From contig NZ_JAUSVX010000021.1 in NCBI RefSeq assembly GCF_030814995.1, positions 62,001-126,000 of the forward strand: a stretch of 64,000 bases of DNA, written 5' to 3'. Positions 1-8,510 of the stretch are shown here, one piece after another. The translations under genes were made by a program, and so were the position numbers. Within the stretch, counting starts at the first letter, position 1. Every line of letters begins with the position of its first letter. The notes under the pieces are model-generated. The model was not told the origin of the DNA, searched no databases, and saw only the letters and a list, made by a program, of their open reading frames with translations. The stretch is from Labrys wisconsinensis (GTDB lineage: Bacteria; Pseudomonadota; Alphaproteobacteria; Rhizobiales; Labraceae).

Positions 1-206
1 TTGGTGAGGGGGGAGGCGAAGCCCCCGCCGAGATTGATCGGCGACCAGGTCGACAGCGAAATCAGGACGGTGAGGACGATGAAGGCGTAGACGAAGACGA
101 GGGTCGTCGCGACGACGGGCGAGATCAGGATCAACGGCATCAGCCGTTCGAACACAGCGCTTCTGGCGTGCGACGCCGGGTGTGGGGCTTCGGCGGCAAT
201 CGTCAT
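1..206 (-). CDS. Sugar ABC transporter permease (N-terminal part, cut by window edge)
   Basis: Only the first 68 or so codons are present, read from ATG at 206 towards position 1. After a polar N-terminus of about 20 residues comes a long hydrophobic stretch (LMPLILISPVVATTLVFVYA onwards) and then ISLSTWSP, the arrangement of the first transmembrane helix in MalF/UgpA-type inner-membrane permeases. It lies 57 bases downstream of the binding-protein gene on the same strand, so the two are probably co-transcribed as an importer. The ATPase of the set is likely the one at 5039-6178. The second permease is presumably outside the window. Confidence 0.75.
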   Translation of the reverse strand, partial: MTIAAEAPHPASHARSAVFERLMPLILISPVVATTLVFVYAFIVLTVLISLSTWSPINLGGGFASPLT

Positions 207-263
207 GGGCGGCTCTCCCGCGCCGGCAGGACGCGGAGCAGACGGCTGCTCCGCGTGGCTCTG

Positions 264-1547
264 TCAGCCGTTGTTGATGGCTTGCTGCGCGCTCACGAGA
301 GCCGCCGCAAAGCGGTCGACGTTCTTGTTGACGACGAACGATGTGAGGGCGTCGAAATGGGCCTGCACGAACGATGACGGCACCTGCGTGCCGTTGACGC
401 TGGATCCAACGAACTTGTTCTTGGCGAACTTGTCGTAGGACCATTTCAGGTAGGGCGGCAGGGTCGCTTTATCGACGTCGAGACGAGGCGAGACCGACCC
501 CTTCTTCAGGCTGAAGGCAAGCTGCGTTTCGGCCGAACCGATGGTCTTGAGCCAATTGCGGGCCTCCTCCGCATTGGTCGCTCCCTTGGCGATGGGAAAG
601 CAATCGGTGACGATGATGAAGATGTCGTCCGTGCCGGGATGGCTCGTCCATCCGAAGTCTTCGTTGTCCTTCAGGCCCGCCTTCTGGAACTCGCCATAGG
701 CCCAATCGCCGTGCATGTTGAAGGCGGAGCTGCCGTCGATCACCTTGCCCACGGCCTGGTCCCAGCTCAGGGCCGAGTGATCCGGGTTCTGGAATTCCAG
801 GACGCGGAGATGAAGCTTCATGGCTTCCTTCATGTCCGGGGAGTCGAAGGAAAGCTGTCCACTCCAGAGCTTTTGGGTCTGGTCATAGCCCAAGAGGCCG
901 GTGAAGGTATTCTCGAAGAGGCGTGCGTTCGCCCAAATGCCGTTGTCGCCGAGGGACAGGGCATTCACGCCGGCCTTCTTCAGCTTTTCAGCGGCCGGGA
1001 ACCATTGATCCCAGGTAAGGCTGTCGCCAATCTCGATACCGTGCTTGGCGAGAAGCTTCTTGTTGTACCAGACCTCGTTGCAGCGCTGGATGCCGACGTG
1101 CACCGCGTAATACTTGCCATCCTTGCGGATCAGATCCAGGACGGCCGGAGGCACCTTATCCGCCCAGCCCTCGCTCTCGTAGAGACTGGTGATATCTTCG
1201 ACGAAACCGGGGTCGACATACTGGTTCATGAAAGCCGCGCCGGCGTTTCCCTGCCAGGTGTCGGGCGGATTGCCGCCGGCAAGGCGGGCCTGCAACACGG
1301 ATTGCGCATTCGTGCCGCTGCCGCCGGCGACAGCCGCGTTGATCGCCTCGGTTCCCGGAAACCTGGTCTTGTAAGCGTCCATCAGAGCCTTGAGGGCGGC
1401 GGCCTCGCCACCTGACGTCCACCACGAAAAGATCTCGAGCTTGCCTGCCGCCATCGCAGCACGGCCGGCAGCCAGGCCAATCGCCGCCGTACCGGCCAAC
1501 ATAGCGCCGCTCTTCAACAGCGCTCGCCTGCTGAGGTCCCATGTCAT
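264..1547 (-). CDS. Sugar ABC transporter periplasmic substrate-binding protein (family 1), Tat-exported
   Basis: A 427-residue extracellular solute-binding protein, the usual length for UgpB/MalE-like proteins. The N-terminus carries a twin-arginine export motif (SRRALLK, residues 6-12), a hydrophobic segment and an Ala-rich cleavage region ending near AAMAAG, so it is probably exported folded to the periplasm. The mature chain starts KLEIFSWW and has the GGxxPD-type (GGNPPDTWQ) and WDQWFPAAEKL segments common in this family. The ATG at 1547 is preceded by a good ribosome site (GGGAGGGAA). It is the first gene of a unit continuing into the permease at 1-206 and has its own operator-promoter at 1725-1752. 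The sugar class cannot be read from the sequence. Confidence 0.9.
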   Translation of the reverse strand: MTWDLSRRALLKSGAMLAGTAAIGLAAGRAAMAAGKLEIFSWWTSGGEAAALKALMDAYKTRFPGTEAINAAVAGGSGTNAQSVLQARLAGGNPPDTWQGNAGAAFMNQYVDPGFVEDITSLYESEGWADKVPPAVLDLIRKDGKYYAVHVGIQRCNEVWYNKKLLAKHGIEIGDSLTWDQWFPAAEKLKKAGVNALSLGDNGIWANARLFENTFTGLLGYDQTQKLWSGQLSFDSPDMKEAMKLHLRVLEFQNPDHSALSWDQAVGKVIDGSSAFNMHGDWAYGEFQKAGLKDNEDFGWTSHPGTDDIFIIVTDCFPIAKGATNAEEARNWLKTIGSAETQLAFSLKKGSVSPRLDVDKATLPPYLKWSYDKFAKNKFVGSSVNGTQVPSSFVQAHFDALTSFVVNKNVDRFAAALVSAQQAINNG

Positions 1548-1724
1548 GCCTATTCCCTCCCTCTTGGCCGCTCGGACGCTTCAAAAATCCGAAATGCTCG
1601 TGGGTTCAGGCCCTCACCGATCTCTGGCAGGCTCTCGAAAGCCGGACTGCTTCAAGACGGATGAATTCCTGGAACGCGGAGCGTCCGCTCTGGTGACGGT
1701 GCTCTCAGGCCCGCCGGCAAATCA

Positions 1725-1752
1725 TTTGTAAGCGCTTACAGACAGGAGTCAA
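1725..1752 (-). promoter_or_regulatory. Promoter with embedded LacI-family operator
   Basis: The perfect 14-base palindrome TGTAAGCGCTTACA lies at 1727-1740. On the minus strand it sits between a -35 (TTGACT, 1752-1747) and a -10-like TACAAA (1730-1725) separated by 16 bases, so bound repressor would block RNA polymerase directly. The site has the central CG typical of LacI/GalR operators, and the same sequence recurs at 4967-4980. The controlled unit is the binding protein plus permease. The operator is read directly; assigning it to the LacI protein at 2937-4019 is inference. Confidence 0.85.
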
Positions 1753-1760
1753 CGAAATTT

Positions 1761-2927
1761 TCAAGCCATCAGCTGTTGCCATGCTCCACGTGCTGAGCTC
1801 GACCGCAGGGAGGCGTCACAAAGCGCAATTCCCCGCAGGCCGTCTTCCAGCGTTGGGTAAGGGAAGGGCGCCTCCTCTCCCGGGGCCTCCAAGGCGTCCG
1901 CAAAATCGCTGTAGAGAATGGCGAGCGCCTCGTGATAGCCCTCCGGATTGCCGGCCGGCAGGGTCGACTGTCCTGCTCCCACCTCGGTCATCGTGCGTTG
2001 CCCCCTGTAGAGGGTCCGATCGGGCTGGCCCAGCTCGCCGATCAGCAGCGATTCAGGGACGTCCTGGCGCCACTCGATCGAGCCCGTTGTCCCGATGATC
2101 TTGATACGGAGGCAATTGCGATGACCCGGCGCGGCCTGCGTCGCCCATAAGAGGCCCGAAAACCCACGATCGAAGCGCAACTGGATGATGTCGTTGTCGT
2201 CGAGCGCGCGGCCGGGCACCATGGTCATCAGGTTTGCGGACAGTTCGGTGACCTTCGATGCGGTCATGAACTCTGCGAGATTGAAGGCGTGGGTGCCGAC
2301 GTCGCCAAGCGTTCCGGTTGGCCCCGCCTTCGCAGGGTCGGTTCGCCAGCCGCCGGCCTTCGCGCCGAGGTTCTCCGGCTTGTCCGCAAGCCATTCCTGG
2401 AGATACTCGACGTAGACGAAGCGAATATCGCCGAGAGAGCCCTGACCAACGAGCTGGCGGGCCTCCCTGACCATGGGATAGCCGGTGTAGGTGTAAGTCA
2501 TTCCGAAGAAGACGCCGTGGCGTTCCGCCAGCTGCCTGAGCTCGCGGGCCTCCTCCAGAGAGTTCACCAGGGGCTTGTCACAGATCACGCCCATTCCGTG
2601 CTGGATAAGTGTCTTGCACGCATCGAAATGGAGGTGATTGGGCGTGATGACGACGGCAGCCTTGATGCCGTCGCTTCGCGAAGACTCTCCCCTCGCGAGC
2701 GCCCCGACGGTTTCATAGGTGCGATCGGCTTCCACGCCGAGAGCTTCAGCTGCCTCCAGCGACGTCGGCCTGTCGGAGGAGAATACGCCCGCGGCGAGCG
2801 TCCACCGCCCGCTCAGCCGCTGTGCGGCACGATGATAGGGACCAAAGAACGAGCCTCGGCCGCCTCCGATCATGCCGAGAGGTAAGCGCTTCCATCGATC
2901 CAAATCGGACGCCAGCTTATAGACCAT
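1761..2927 (-). CDS. Gfo/Idh/MocA family NAD(P)-dependent oxidoreductase
   Basis: 388 residues, normal for the family. The Rossmann nucleotide-binding loop appears near residue 18 as GMIGGGRGS, followed by VVITPNHLH and the CDKPLV segment that corresponds to the family's EKP catalytic-lysine motif. The C-terminal half has TGTLGDVGTHAFNLAEF with the conserved Asp/His pair. Such enzymes oxidise or reduce a sugar or cyclitol hydroxyl, often at C3. The ATG at 2927 follows TAGGAGATCGCG, a strong ribosome site, 9 bases after the repressor gene stops, so it belongs to the isomerase-repressor-oxidoreductase unit. Substrate unknown; the neighbours suggest a glycoside or sugar derivative. Confidence 0.88.
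   Translation of the reverse strand: MVYKLASDLDRWKRLPLGMIGGGRGSFFGPYHRAAQRLSGRWTLAAGVFSSDRPTSLEAAEALGVEADRTYETVGALARGESSRSDGIKAAVVITPNHLHFDACKTLIQHGMGVICDKPLVNSLEEARELRQLAERHGVFFGMTYTYTGYPMVREARQLVGQGSLGDIRFVYVEYLQEWLADKPENLGAKAGGWRTDPAKAGPTGTLGDVGTHAFNLAEFMTASKVTELSANLMTMVPGRALDDNDIIQLRFDRGFSGLLWATQAAPGHRNCLRIKIIGTTGSIEWRQDVPESLLIGELGQPDRTLYRGQRTMTEVGAGQSTLPAGNPEGYHEALAILYSDFADALEAPGEEAPFPYPTLEDGLRGIALCDASLRSSSARGAWQQLMA
2881..2894. promoter_or_regulatory. Possible weak intragenic operator half-match
   Basis: GGTAAGCGCTTCCA differs from the TGTAAGCGCTTACA operator at two positions and falls within the first codons of the Gfo/Idh gene, just after the repressor gene. It could be an auxiliary site for looping with 1727-1740 or 4967-4980, or chance, since the codons also read sensibly as protein. 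Confidence 0.25.
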
Positions 2928-2936
2928 CGCGATCTC

Positions 2937-4019
2937 CTAAGTTCTTCTGCTTCTCGGTTGCGCGGTCGATCCTCGCACGATGAGCTCCGGCGCAGGCACG
3001 GCTCCGAGCTGGCCGATCTTTCCCTGCAGGACGTCGATGAAGAAGCGACCCGCCATCTCGCCGACGAGCGCATCGGGCACCTTCATCGTCGTGATGCCCG
3101 GTGGAAGCAATCGTGCCAGGTCGATGTCGTCGAACCCTGTGATGGAGACGTCGCCGGGGATGTCGACGCCCATCTCGGACGCCTTGAGCATGCAGCCGAT
3201 CGCCAGGTAATCGTTCCCGCAGATGATGGCCGTCGGTGGCTCGTCCGAGCGCATGACCTTCTCGAAAGCCCTCATGCCGTCTTCGAACTTCCACGCACCT
3301 TCGATGAAATGGCGCGGTCGTATCGCAATCTCGCGTTCAGCCAGCGTGTCCTTCACGCCTTCCCGGCGCGCTCGCGCCCGATCATTGAAGGACGTGTCCT
3401 GTGCGATGAGACCAAAGGACCTGTGCCCCAGATCAAGGAGGTATTCCGTGATCGTCACAAAGGATTGGTAGTTGTCATAGCCGATGACGTTTCGACCGGG
3501 AGCGGTGCCCGGCGCGACATAGACGAGAACGTAGGGCACTCCCTTGTGCTCGAGCATGCCGAGCAGTTCCTCGGGATGATCGGCTCCGACAAGAACCAGG
3601 GCCTCGACGCCCCGTTCGATCATCGCCTGGGCCTGATGTGTCGCAACCTCTCGCGCATAATGCGTGACGCCGACCAGGAGCTCGTACTTCGCCGATGCGA
3701 TCGTCGTCTGCAGGGATTCGACGATGCGGGCGAAGTTCTGATGGTCCAGCGTCGGCATGATGGCGCCGATCGTATGCGTTCGGCTCGTTGCAAGCGCCTT
3801 GGCGGAAGCATTCGGCACCCAATTGAGTTTCCGAATCGCCTGATGAACCCGCTCCTTGACGTCCGGGGAGACCACTTCCGGATTGTTCATGACACGCGAA
3901 ACCGTGGCAGTGCTGACGTTCGCCGCCTTCGCGACATCAGCCAGACGGGCCTGCTGCTGCGTCGCGATCGTTTTTGGCGTCCTTGTCCGCGAAGGCTTGT
4001 CGTCAACGAAGTCGGCCAA
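2937..4019 (-). CDS. LacI/GalR family transcriptional repressor
   Basis: N-terminal LacI helix-turn-helix (LADVAKAANVSTATVSRVMN) with the hinge (ASAKALATSRTHTIG), then a periplasmic-binding-protein-like effector domain running to FIDVLQGK and a short basic tail. About 360 residues. The chosen start is TTG at 4019, preceded by GTGAGG; the frame stays open to a TTG at 4073 that lacks a ribosome site. It is transcribed with the upstream isomerase-like gene and the downstream Gfo/Idh gene from the promoter at 4954-4982, so it is probably autoregulated. Its likely operators are the three TGTAAGCGCTTACA-type sites at 1727, 4967 and 11249. The inducer is presumably the imported compound or its oxidation product. 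Confidence 0.92.
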   Translation of the reverse strand: MADFVDDKPSRTRTPKTIATQQQARLADVAKAANVSTATVSRVMNNPEVVSPDVKERVHQAIRKLNWVPNASAKALATSRTHTIGAIMPTLDHQNFARIVESLQTTIASAKYELLVGVTHYAREVATHQAQAMIERGVEALVLVGADHPEELLGMLEHKGVPYVLVYVAPGTAPGRNVIGYDNYQSFVTITEYLLDLGHRSFGLIAQDTSFNDRARARREGVKDTLAEREIAIRPRHFIEGAWKFEDGMRAFEKVMRSDEPPTAIICGNDYLAIGCMLKASEMGVDIPGDVSITGFDDIDLARLLPPGITTMKVPDALVGEMAGRFFIDVLQGKIGQLGAVPAPELIVRGSTAQPRSRRT

Positions 4020-4073
4020 GGCAACCTCACACTCTATCGAGCCCCAGCTCGGCGAGCCGGCAGACCCAGGCAA

Positions 4074-4943
4074 TCACGCGTCTCGCAGGCGATCCCCCCT
4101 GCTGAGATGCTCTGCTTGCTCCAGACAGGCCATGGCTCGTCCAAGGCAAAGCGCAGTGATCGCTCTGGCGTCCATCGTCCACAAATCATTGCGCGAAAAG
4201 ATCTCGATTTCCATCCACCCGTCGTAGCCCGTCTGCAGCACTGCCGCCGTGAGGCGCGAAACATTCGCCACGCCATCGCCCATCACACCGCGGTCGGCAA
4301 TGGGATCGATCGTATCGAGCCTCCAGTCGCAGAGGTGATGGCCGAAGATCCGCGAGCCGGCGCGTTCGATCGCCCGGTAAACGTTCGGATCCCACCATAT
4401 GTGGAAAATATCGGTGATCACGCCGACATGATCACCGCAGGCTTCGCAGAGATCGAGAGCGAGGTCGAGCGTGTTGACAACGCTTCGCATGGCGGAAAGC
4501 GCGGGATGAAACGGCTCGATCGCCAGCTTGACACCGCAATCGCGGGCAAATTCGACGACTTGTCCAAGACCGTCGGCAACCATTCTGCGCGCCGAGCCGA
4601 TATCTCGGAGCTCGCTCGAAAGCCCGCCTGGAACGATAATGAGGGTTTCGGCCTGCAGCTCGGCCGTCAGCTCGATCTGGCGCCTGGTATGATCGATCGC
4701 GTCCTGGCGTTGCCGCTCCGAGGCGCTTGCAAAGAAACCACCTCGGCTGACGCCGCTGATCTCCAGCCCGAGGCTGCGCACGACCTCTCCGGCCGCGCGT
4801 GGAGACAATCCGTCGAGCCGGTCAGCCCAAAGCCCTACAGCCGATGCGCCGGATTGGCTGACCGCTTCCAGGAAGAGCCGGAATGAGACATCCGGCCCGA
4901 AGGTCGCGTGATTGAAGGAAAAGCGCCGATCGGAATCTGGCAT
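4074..4943 (-). CDS. Sugar phosphate isomerase/epimerase-like TIM-barrel protein (AP endonuclease 2 fold)
   Basis: About 290 residues of the xylose-isomerase-like TIM-barrel superfamily. Metal-ligand segments are visible: LAIEPFHP, ITDIFHIWWDP, GHHLCDW and WMEIEIF, giving the Glu/Asp/His/Glu set expected of a divalent-metal epimerase or lyase. The ATG at 4943 was chosen over an upstream start at 4991 because the operator at 4967-4980 would otherwise lie inside the coding region. The family includes ketose epimerases, inosose dehydratases and 3-keto-glycoside lyases, so beside a Gfo/Idh and a GMC oxidoreductase it may act on a ketosugar or 3-keto-glycoside. The gene ends next to the repressor frame. 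Confidence 0.82.
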   Translation of the reverse strand: MPDSDRRFSFNHATFGPDVSFRLFLEAVSQSGASAVGLWADRLDGLSPRAAGEVVRSLGLEISGVSRGGFFASASERQRQDAIDHTRRQIELTAELQAETLIIVPGGLSSELRDIGSARRMVADGLGQVVEFARDCGVKLAIEPFHPALSAMRSVVNTLDLALDLCEACGDHVGVITDIFHIWWDPNVYRAIERAGSRIFGHHLCDWRLDTIDPIADRGVMGDGVANVSRLTAAVLQTGYDGWMEIEIFSRNDLWTMDARAITALCLGRAMACLEQAEHLSRGDRLRDA

Positions 4944-4953
4944 CGCAAGCCTC

Positions 4954-4982
4954 TGGACAAACGATCTGTAAGCGCTTACAAT
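4954..4982 (+). promoter_or_regulatory. Divergent promoter region with LacI-family operator
   Basis: The perfect palindrome TGTAAGCGCTTACA at 4967-4980 lies between the leftward isomerase gene (starts 4943) and the rightward ATPase gene (starts 5039). On the plus strand it fills the 17-base spacer between TGGACA (4954-4959) and TACAAT (4977-4982). On the minus strand TGTGAC and TACAGA flank the same site with a 16-base gap. One operator can therefore repress both directions, and its geometry matches the promoter at 1725-1752. Confidence 0.87.
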
Positions 4983-5038
4983 AACCGTCACAGCTGGTCA
5001 AGCCGGCAACCCATCAAGAAGAAGGAGGGGCGAGCCCG

Positions 5039-6178
5039 ATGCAAGGCGTCGACCTGGTTGGAATCAACAAGATGTATGGCTCCGTGCATGCGGTCAGGAA
5101 TGTCGACCTGTCGCTCGGGCATGATGAATTCGTTGTCCTGGTCGGCCCGTCGGGTTGTGGGAAGACGACCACCCTGCGTATGGTCGCCGGACTGGAGTCC
5201 ATATCGTCCGGCAGCCTGTCCATTCAGGGGCGCCGCGCCAACGACCTCACGCCCGCGCAACGTGATGTTGCGATGGTCTTCCAGAACTACGCGCTCTACC
5301 CGAACATGAACGTGTATGAAAATATGGCGTTCGGGCTTCGCAACCGAGGCGTCGCCAGAGAGCGGGTCGATCGCGAAATCAGGCGGGCGGCCGAGGTGCT
5401 CGCCCTTGAAAAGCTGCTCGATCGGAAGCCGCGTCAGCTCTCGGGAGGGCAGCAGCAGCGCGTCGCACTGGGCCGCTGCCTGGTCCGGCATCCCAAATTG
5501 TTCCTTTTCGACGAACCTCTGTCGAACCTGGATGCCAAGCTGCGTCTGGAAATGCGGCAGGAACTGAAGCGTCTGAAATCCCGGATCTCGGCGACGTCCA
5601 TCTATGTCACGCACGATCAGATCGAGGCCATGACCCTCGGAGATCGCGTTGTGGTCATGGCAAACGGCGCGGTGCAGCAGGCTGGCACGCCAGAGGACAT
5701 CTATCACCGGCCAAAGAACATCTTCGTCGCGACGTTCATCGGCTCCCCGCCGATGAACATTATCGAGACGACCCTGTCTTCAATGAGCGACAGGCTTTAC
5801 TTCACCGCCGGCGAGCTGAAGCTTCCTGTGCCGGCGCATTTGAAGGAGCCGGTCTCCAAGCTGCCCGGCAAGGCGTTGCTCGGGCTGCGTCCGGAACACA
5901 TCGCGCTCGAGACCGGCCCGGCCCTGGATGCCTTCGTGAAAGGATCCGTCGACATCACCGAACTGCTGGGATCCGAGCAACTGGTGCAGGTTCGTTCGGG
6001 CGAGAGGCAGTTCACGGTCACGCGTGTCGATCCCTTCAGGCGGCTCGCGCCTGGCCAGTCCGTGAGCTTGAGCGTCCCCGCTGAAGAAATCCACGTGTTT
6101 GACCCTCAGACACAGCAACGGATCCGCGCCTCCGCGGTTTGGAACCGTGGTGCAACTCCAAATTCAGACGCTGCTTGA
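5039..6178 (+). CDS. Sugar ABC transporter ATP-binding protein (MalK/UgpC type)
   Basis: 379 residues. Walker A is GPSGCGKTT (about 36-44), the Q-loop follows at FQNYALYP, the signature is LSGGQQQ (134-140), Walker B is LFLFDEP (about 154-160) and the H-loop lies in YVTHDQIEAM. The C-terminal 130 residues form the regulatory OB-like domain of carbohydrate importers (LGLRPEHIAL). The ATG at 5039 has a strong ribosome site (AAGGAGGGG). It should energise the importer whose binding protein and permease are encoded at 1-1547 from a matching operator-promoter. It heads the rightward unit with the CoA-transferase, the DapA-like gene and the GMC gene. Confidence 0.93.
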   Translation: MQGVDLVGINKMYGSVHAVRNVDLSLGHDEFVVLVGPSGCGKTTTLRMVAGLESISSGSLSIQGRRANDLTPAQRDVAMVFQNYALYPNMNVYENMAFGLRNRGVARERVDREIRRAAEVLALEKLLDRKPRQLSGGQQQRVALGRCLVRHPKLFLFDEPLSNLDAKLRLEMRQELKRLKSRISATSIYVTHDQIEAMTLGDRVVVMANGAVQQAGTPEDIYHRPKNIFVATFIGSPPMNIIETTLSSMSDRLYFTAGELKLPVPAHLKEPVSKLPGKALLGLRPEHIALETGPALDAFVKGSVDITELLGSEQLVQVRSGERQFTVTRVDPFRRLAPGQSVSLSVPAEEIHVFDPQTQQRIRASAVWNRGATPNSDAA

Positions 6179-6214
6179 GCTTCGGTTCGGCGCTCGGCGA
6201 GAAGGAATGAGGTT

Positions 6215-7423
6215 ATGCTTCTTCAAGGTATGAAGATCGTGAGTTTCTGCCACTATTTGCAGGGACCATCGGCAACACAATACTTGGCCGACATGGGCGC
6301 TGACGTCATCAAGATCGAGCCGGCGAGGGGGCCGTTTGAGCGAAGCTGGTCCGGCGCCAATGTATTTGTCGGCGGTGTAAGCGGTTTCTTCCTGGCGGGC
6401 AACCGCAACAAGCGAAGCTTCTCCGTCGACTTGAAGAACCCCGAAGGCCGGGAGCTCGTGCTGAAGCTCATCGATCAGGCCGACGCAGTCGTCGAGAACT
6501 TCAGGACGGGTGTGATGGAGAAGCTCGGACTCTCCTACGAGGATCTCAAGAAGAGGAAGCCCGACATCATCTTTGCGAGTGGCACCGGCTGGGGCTTGAA
6601 AGGCCCCATGGTGGGCAGGACCGCGCAGGACCTCATCATCCAGGCTCGTTCGGGCCTGATTGCCGCAACCGGTCCACACGACAAGCCTACTGCGGTCGGT
6701 TGCGCGATTGTCGACCAGCATGGGGGCGCGTTGCTCGCCATGGGCGTGCTGGCTGCTTATGCGAAGAAATTGACCACCGGTCAGGGTACGCATGTCCAAG
6801 GCAGCCTGCTGAATTCCGGGCTCGACCTTCAGACCGAACCTTTGACGAATTACATGTCGAGCCGCCCGGGAAGTGGCGCCTTCAAGCGTCAGGAGAACCT
6901 GATCTCCTGGTATCATGAAGCTCCGACCGGCGTGTACAAGCTCGTCGATGCCGAAGTGGTGATTCCGACAAATGATATTGCGAATATCGCGGAGGCGCTC
7001 GACAGCGACGCGTTGAGGGCTCTGCAGCACCTGGACCGCTACGATGATCGAGACGCGCTTGCGGCCGCCATCGCCGAAGCCGTGCGCGAGTGGACCTACG
7101 AGGATCTCTCGAGGGCTTTTGACGCGCGGAGCGTCTGGTATGGGATCGTTCAGAGCTACGAAGACGTGGCCGCTGACCCTCAAATGCTTGCGAATGACGT
7201 CTTCCGCGAAGTCGATGTGAACGGCGAGACGGCGACGCTCGTCAATCACCCGCTTCGGTACGACGGCAAGGTCCCGGAACTCCACACTCTATCCACCACC
7301 GTAGGTTCGCACACGGCCGAAATTCTTCGTGAGATGGGGATATCGGACGCCGAAGTCGATCGATTGTTCGCAAGGAATATTGTTTTCGGCGCAACGCAAG
7401 CACTCCAGGACGTGGCCGAGTAA
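6215..7423 (+). CDS. Class III CoA-transferase (CaiB/BaiF/FRC family)
   Basis: 402 residues with family hallmarks: an N-terminal Rossmann-like segment (LADMGADVIKIEPA), GNRNKRSFSVDLKNPEGR, VVENFRTGVMEKLGL and the segment GRTAQDLIIQA, whose Asp (about residue 139) aligns with the aspartate that carries the acyl and CoA intermediates in formyl-CoA transferase. Members move CoA between carboxylic acids, here probably activating an acid derived from the imported compound. It follows the ATPase gene by 36 bases and precedes the DapA-like gene by 12, so it is co-transcribed. A CoA-transferase inside a sugar-importer operon is unusual and hints at an acyl or aryl part in the substrate. Confidence 0.9.
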   Translation: MLLQGMKIVSFCHYLQGPSATQYLADMGADVIKIEPARGPFERSWSGANVFVGGVSGFFLAGNRNKRSFSVDLKNPEGRELVLKLIDQADAVVENFRTGVMEKLGLSYEDLKKRKPDIIFASGTGWGLKGPMVGRTAQDLIIQARSGLIAATGPHDKPTAVGCAIVDQHGGALLAMGVLAAYAKKLTTGQGTHVQGSLLNSGLDLQTEPLTNYMSSRPGSGAFKRQENLISWYHEAPTGVYKLVDAEVVIPTNDIANIAEALDSDALRALQHLDRYDDRDALAAAIAEAVREWTYEDLSRAFDARSVWYGIVQSYEDVAADPQMLANDVFREVDVNGETATLVNHPLRYDGKVPELHTLSTTVGSHTAEILREMGISDAEVDRLFARNIVFGATQALQDVAE

Positions 7424-7435
7424 CAGGAGGATTCG

Positions 7436-8401
7436 ATGAAGCTCGACGGCGGCGTGTTGATCGCGAATATCACACCGTTCAAAGACAATCTCGAGGTCGA
7501 TTGGAATGAAATGGCAAGGCGCACGCGCGACCTGGCATCCATCCCCGGCATCCAAGGCTTTGTGGTCAATGCCTTCGCGGCAGAAGCTCCGGCTCTGAGC
7601 CACGACGAGCGTCAGCGCGCCGTGGCCATTCACAAGGACAATATTCGGCCAGGCCAGACGGTGGTTGCTGCCATTCTCGACTGGGCCCCGCCGTCCACGA
7701 TCCGTCGAGGCGAAGAAGCCGGAGAAGCCGGAGCCGACGCGGTCATGGTCTGCTCTCCCTATCTCTCTGCCTATAACGCAAACCACAGCCCGGAATATGC
7801 CTTCCACTTCCACAAGGAAGTCGCGGAAGGTCTGGACATGCCGATCGTCTTGTTCCAGCTCGCCTCGGGTGACCAGCTTTCCTATCCCCACGAGGCCCTC
7901 GTCAAGATGGCTTCGGAGATCGATCAGGTCGTCGGCGTCAAGATGGCGCAGGCGGCAGATTGCGTCCGCTATGACCGGGATTATTACGCTCTCAAGTCGC
8001 TGAACAAGGAGATCATTTGCCTCCCCTCCGTGGGATCGACGTTCTTCCACAACCTCTCGACCGGTGGCGACGGTATCCTTTCGGGGCTCGCCGCCTTTGC
8101 ACCTTACGAGTGCGTCGAGATGCTCAACCTGGTGAAGAACGGGGATCTCAACCGGGCGCAAGCTCTGCACAGGCGCCTCGCGCCGCTTTGCCATGCGATC
8201 TATGGCTTCCCCTACGCGGATCTGCATACCCGCTACAAGGAAGTGGCTTACATGGTCGGAGCCCTTTCCTCTCCGGTGCTGCGGTCGCCCCAGTTGCGCA
8301 TGAAGGCAGCGGAACTCGATCGTCTGTGGAGGGCGGCTCAGATCGCGGACTTGCGTCCGATCCCTGGCGCAGACGAGACCCGTCCTCGCTTGGCTGCCTA
8401 G
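7436..8401 (+). CDS. DapA/NanA superfamily aldolase or dehydratase with variant active site
   Basis: 321 residues of the dihydrodipicolinate synthase/N-acetylneuraminate lyase TIM-barrel family. The N-terminus (GGVLIANITPFKDN) and the Schiff-base lysine region (VVGVKMAQA, Lys169) are clear. The usual GTTGE loop reads NAFAAEAP, and the segment that normally carries the catalytic Tyr (YNxP) reads VLFQLASG, so that Tyr appears to be Phe. Family members cleave or dehydrate 2-keto acids via a lysine imine. The intact lysine argues for activity, while the changed loop and missing Tyr argue for an uncommon substrate or reaction. Ribosome site AGGAGGATTCG; same operon as its neighbours. Confidence 0.85.
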   Translation: MKLDGGVLIANITPFKDNLEVDWNEMARRTRDLASIPGIQGFVVNAFAAEAPALSHDERQRAVAIHKDNIRPGQTVVAAILDWAPPSTIRRGEEAGEAGADAVMVCSPYLSAYNANHSPEYAFHFHKEVAEGLDMPIVLFQLASGDQLSYPHEALVKMASEIDQVVGVKMAQAADCVRYDRDYYALKSLNKEIICLPSVGSTFFHNLSTGGDGILSGLAAFAPYECVEMLNLVKNGDLNRAQALHRRLAPLCHAIYGFPYADLHTRYKEVAYMVGALSSPVLRSPQLRMKAAELDRLWRAAQIADLRPIPGADETRPRLAA

Positions 8402-8510
8402 GTCGGGGCCGACCCGGAACGGCCCGATCCCGCCGCCGCCTCACACGTCAGTCATCCTGCGATCCCGTGCCCTGCCGGTCTTGCCGGCGGGGCGTTCCAT
8501 CGGTGAAAAC

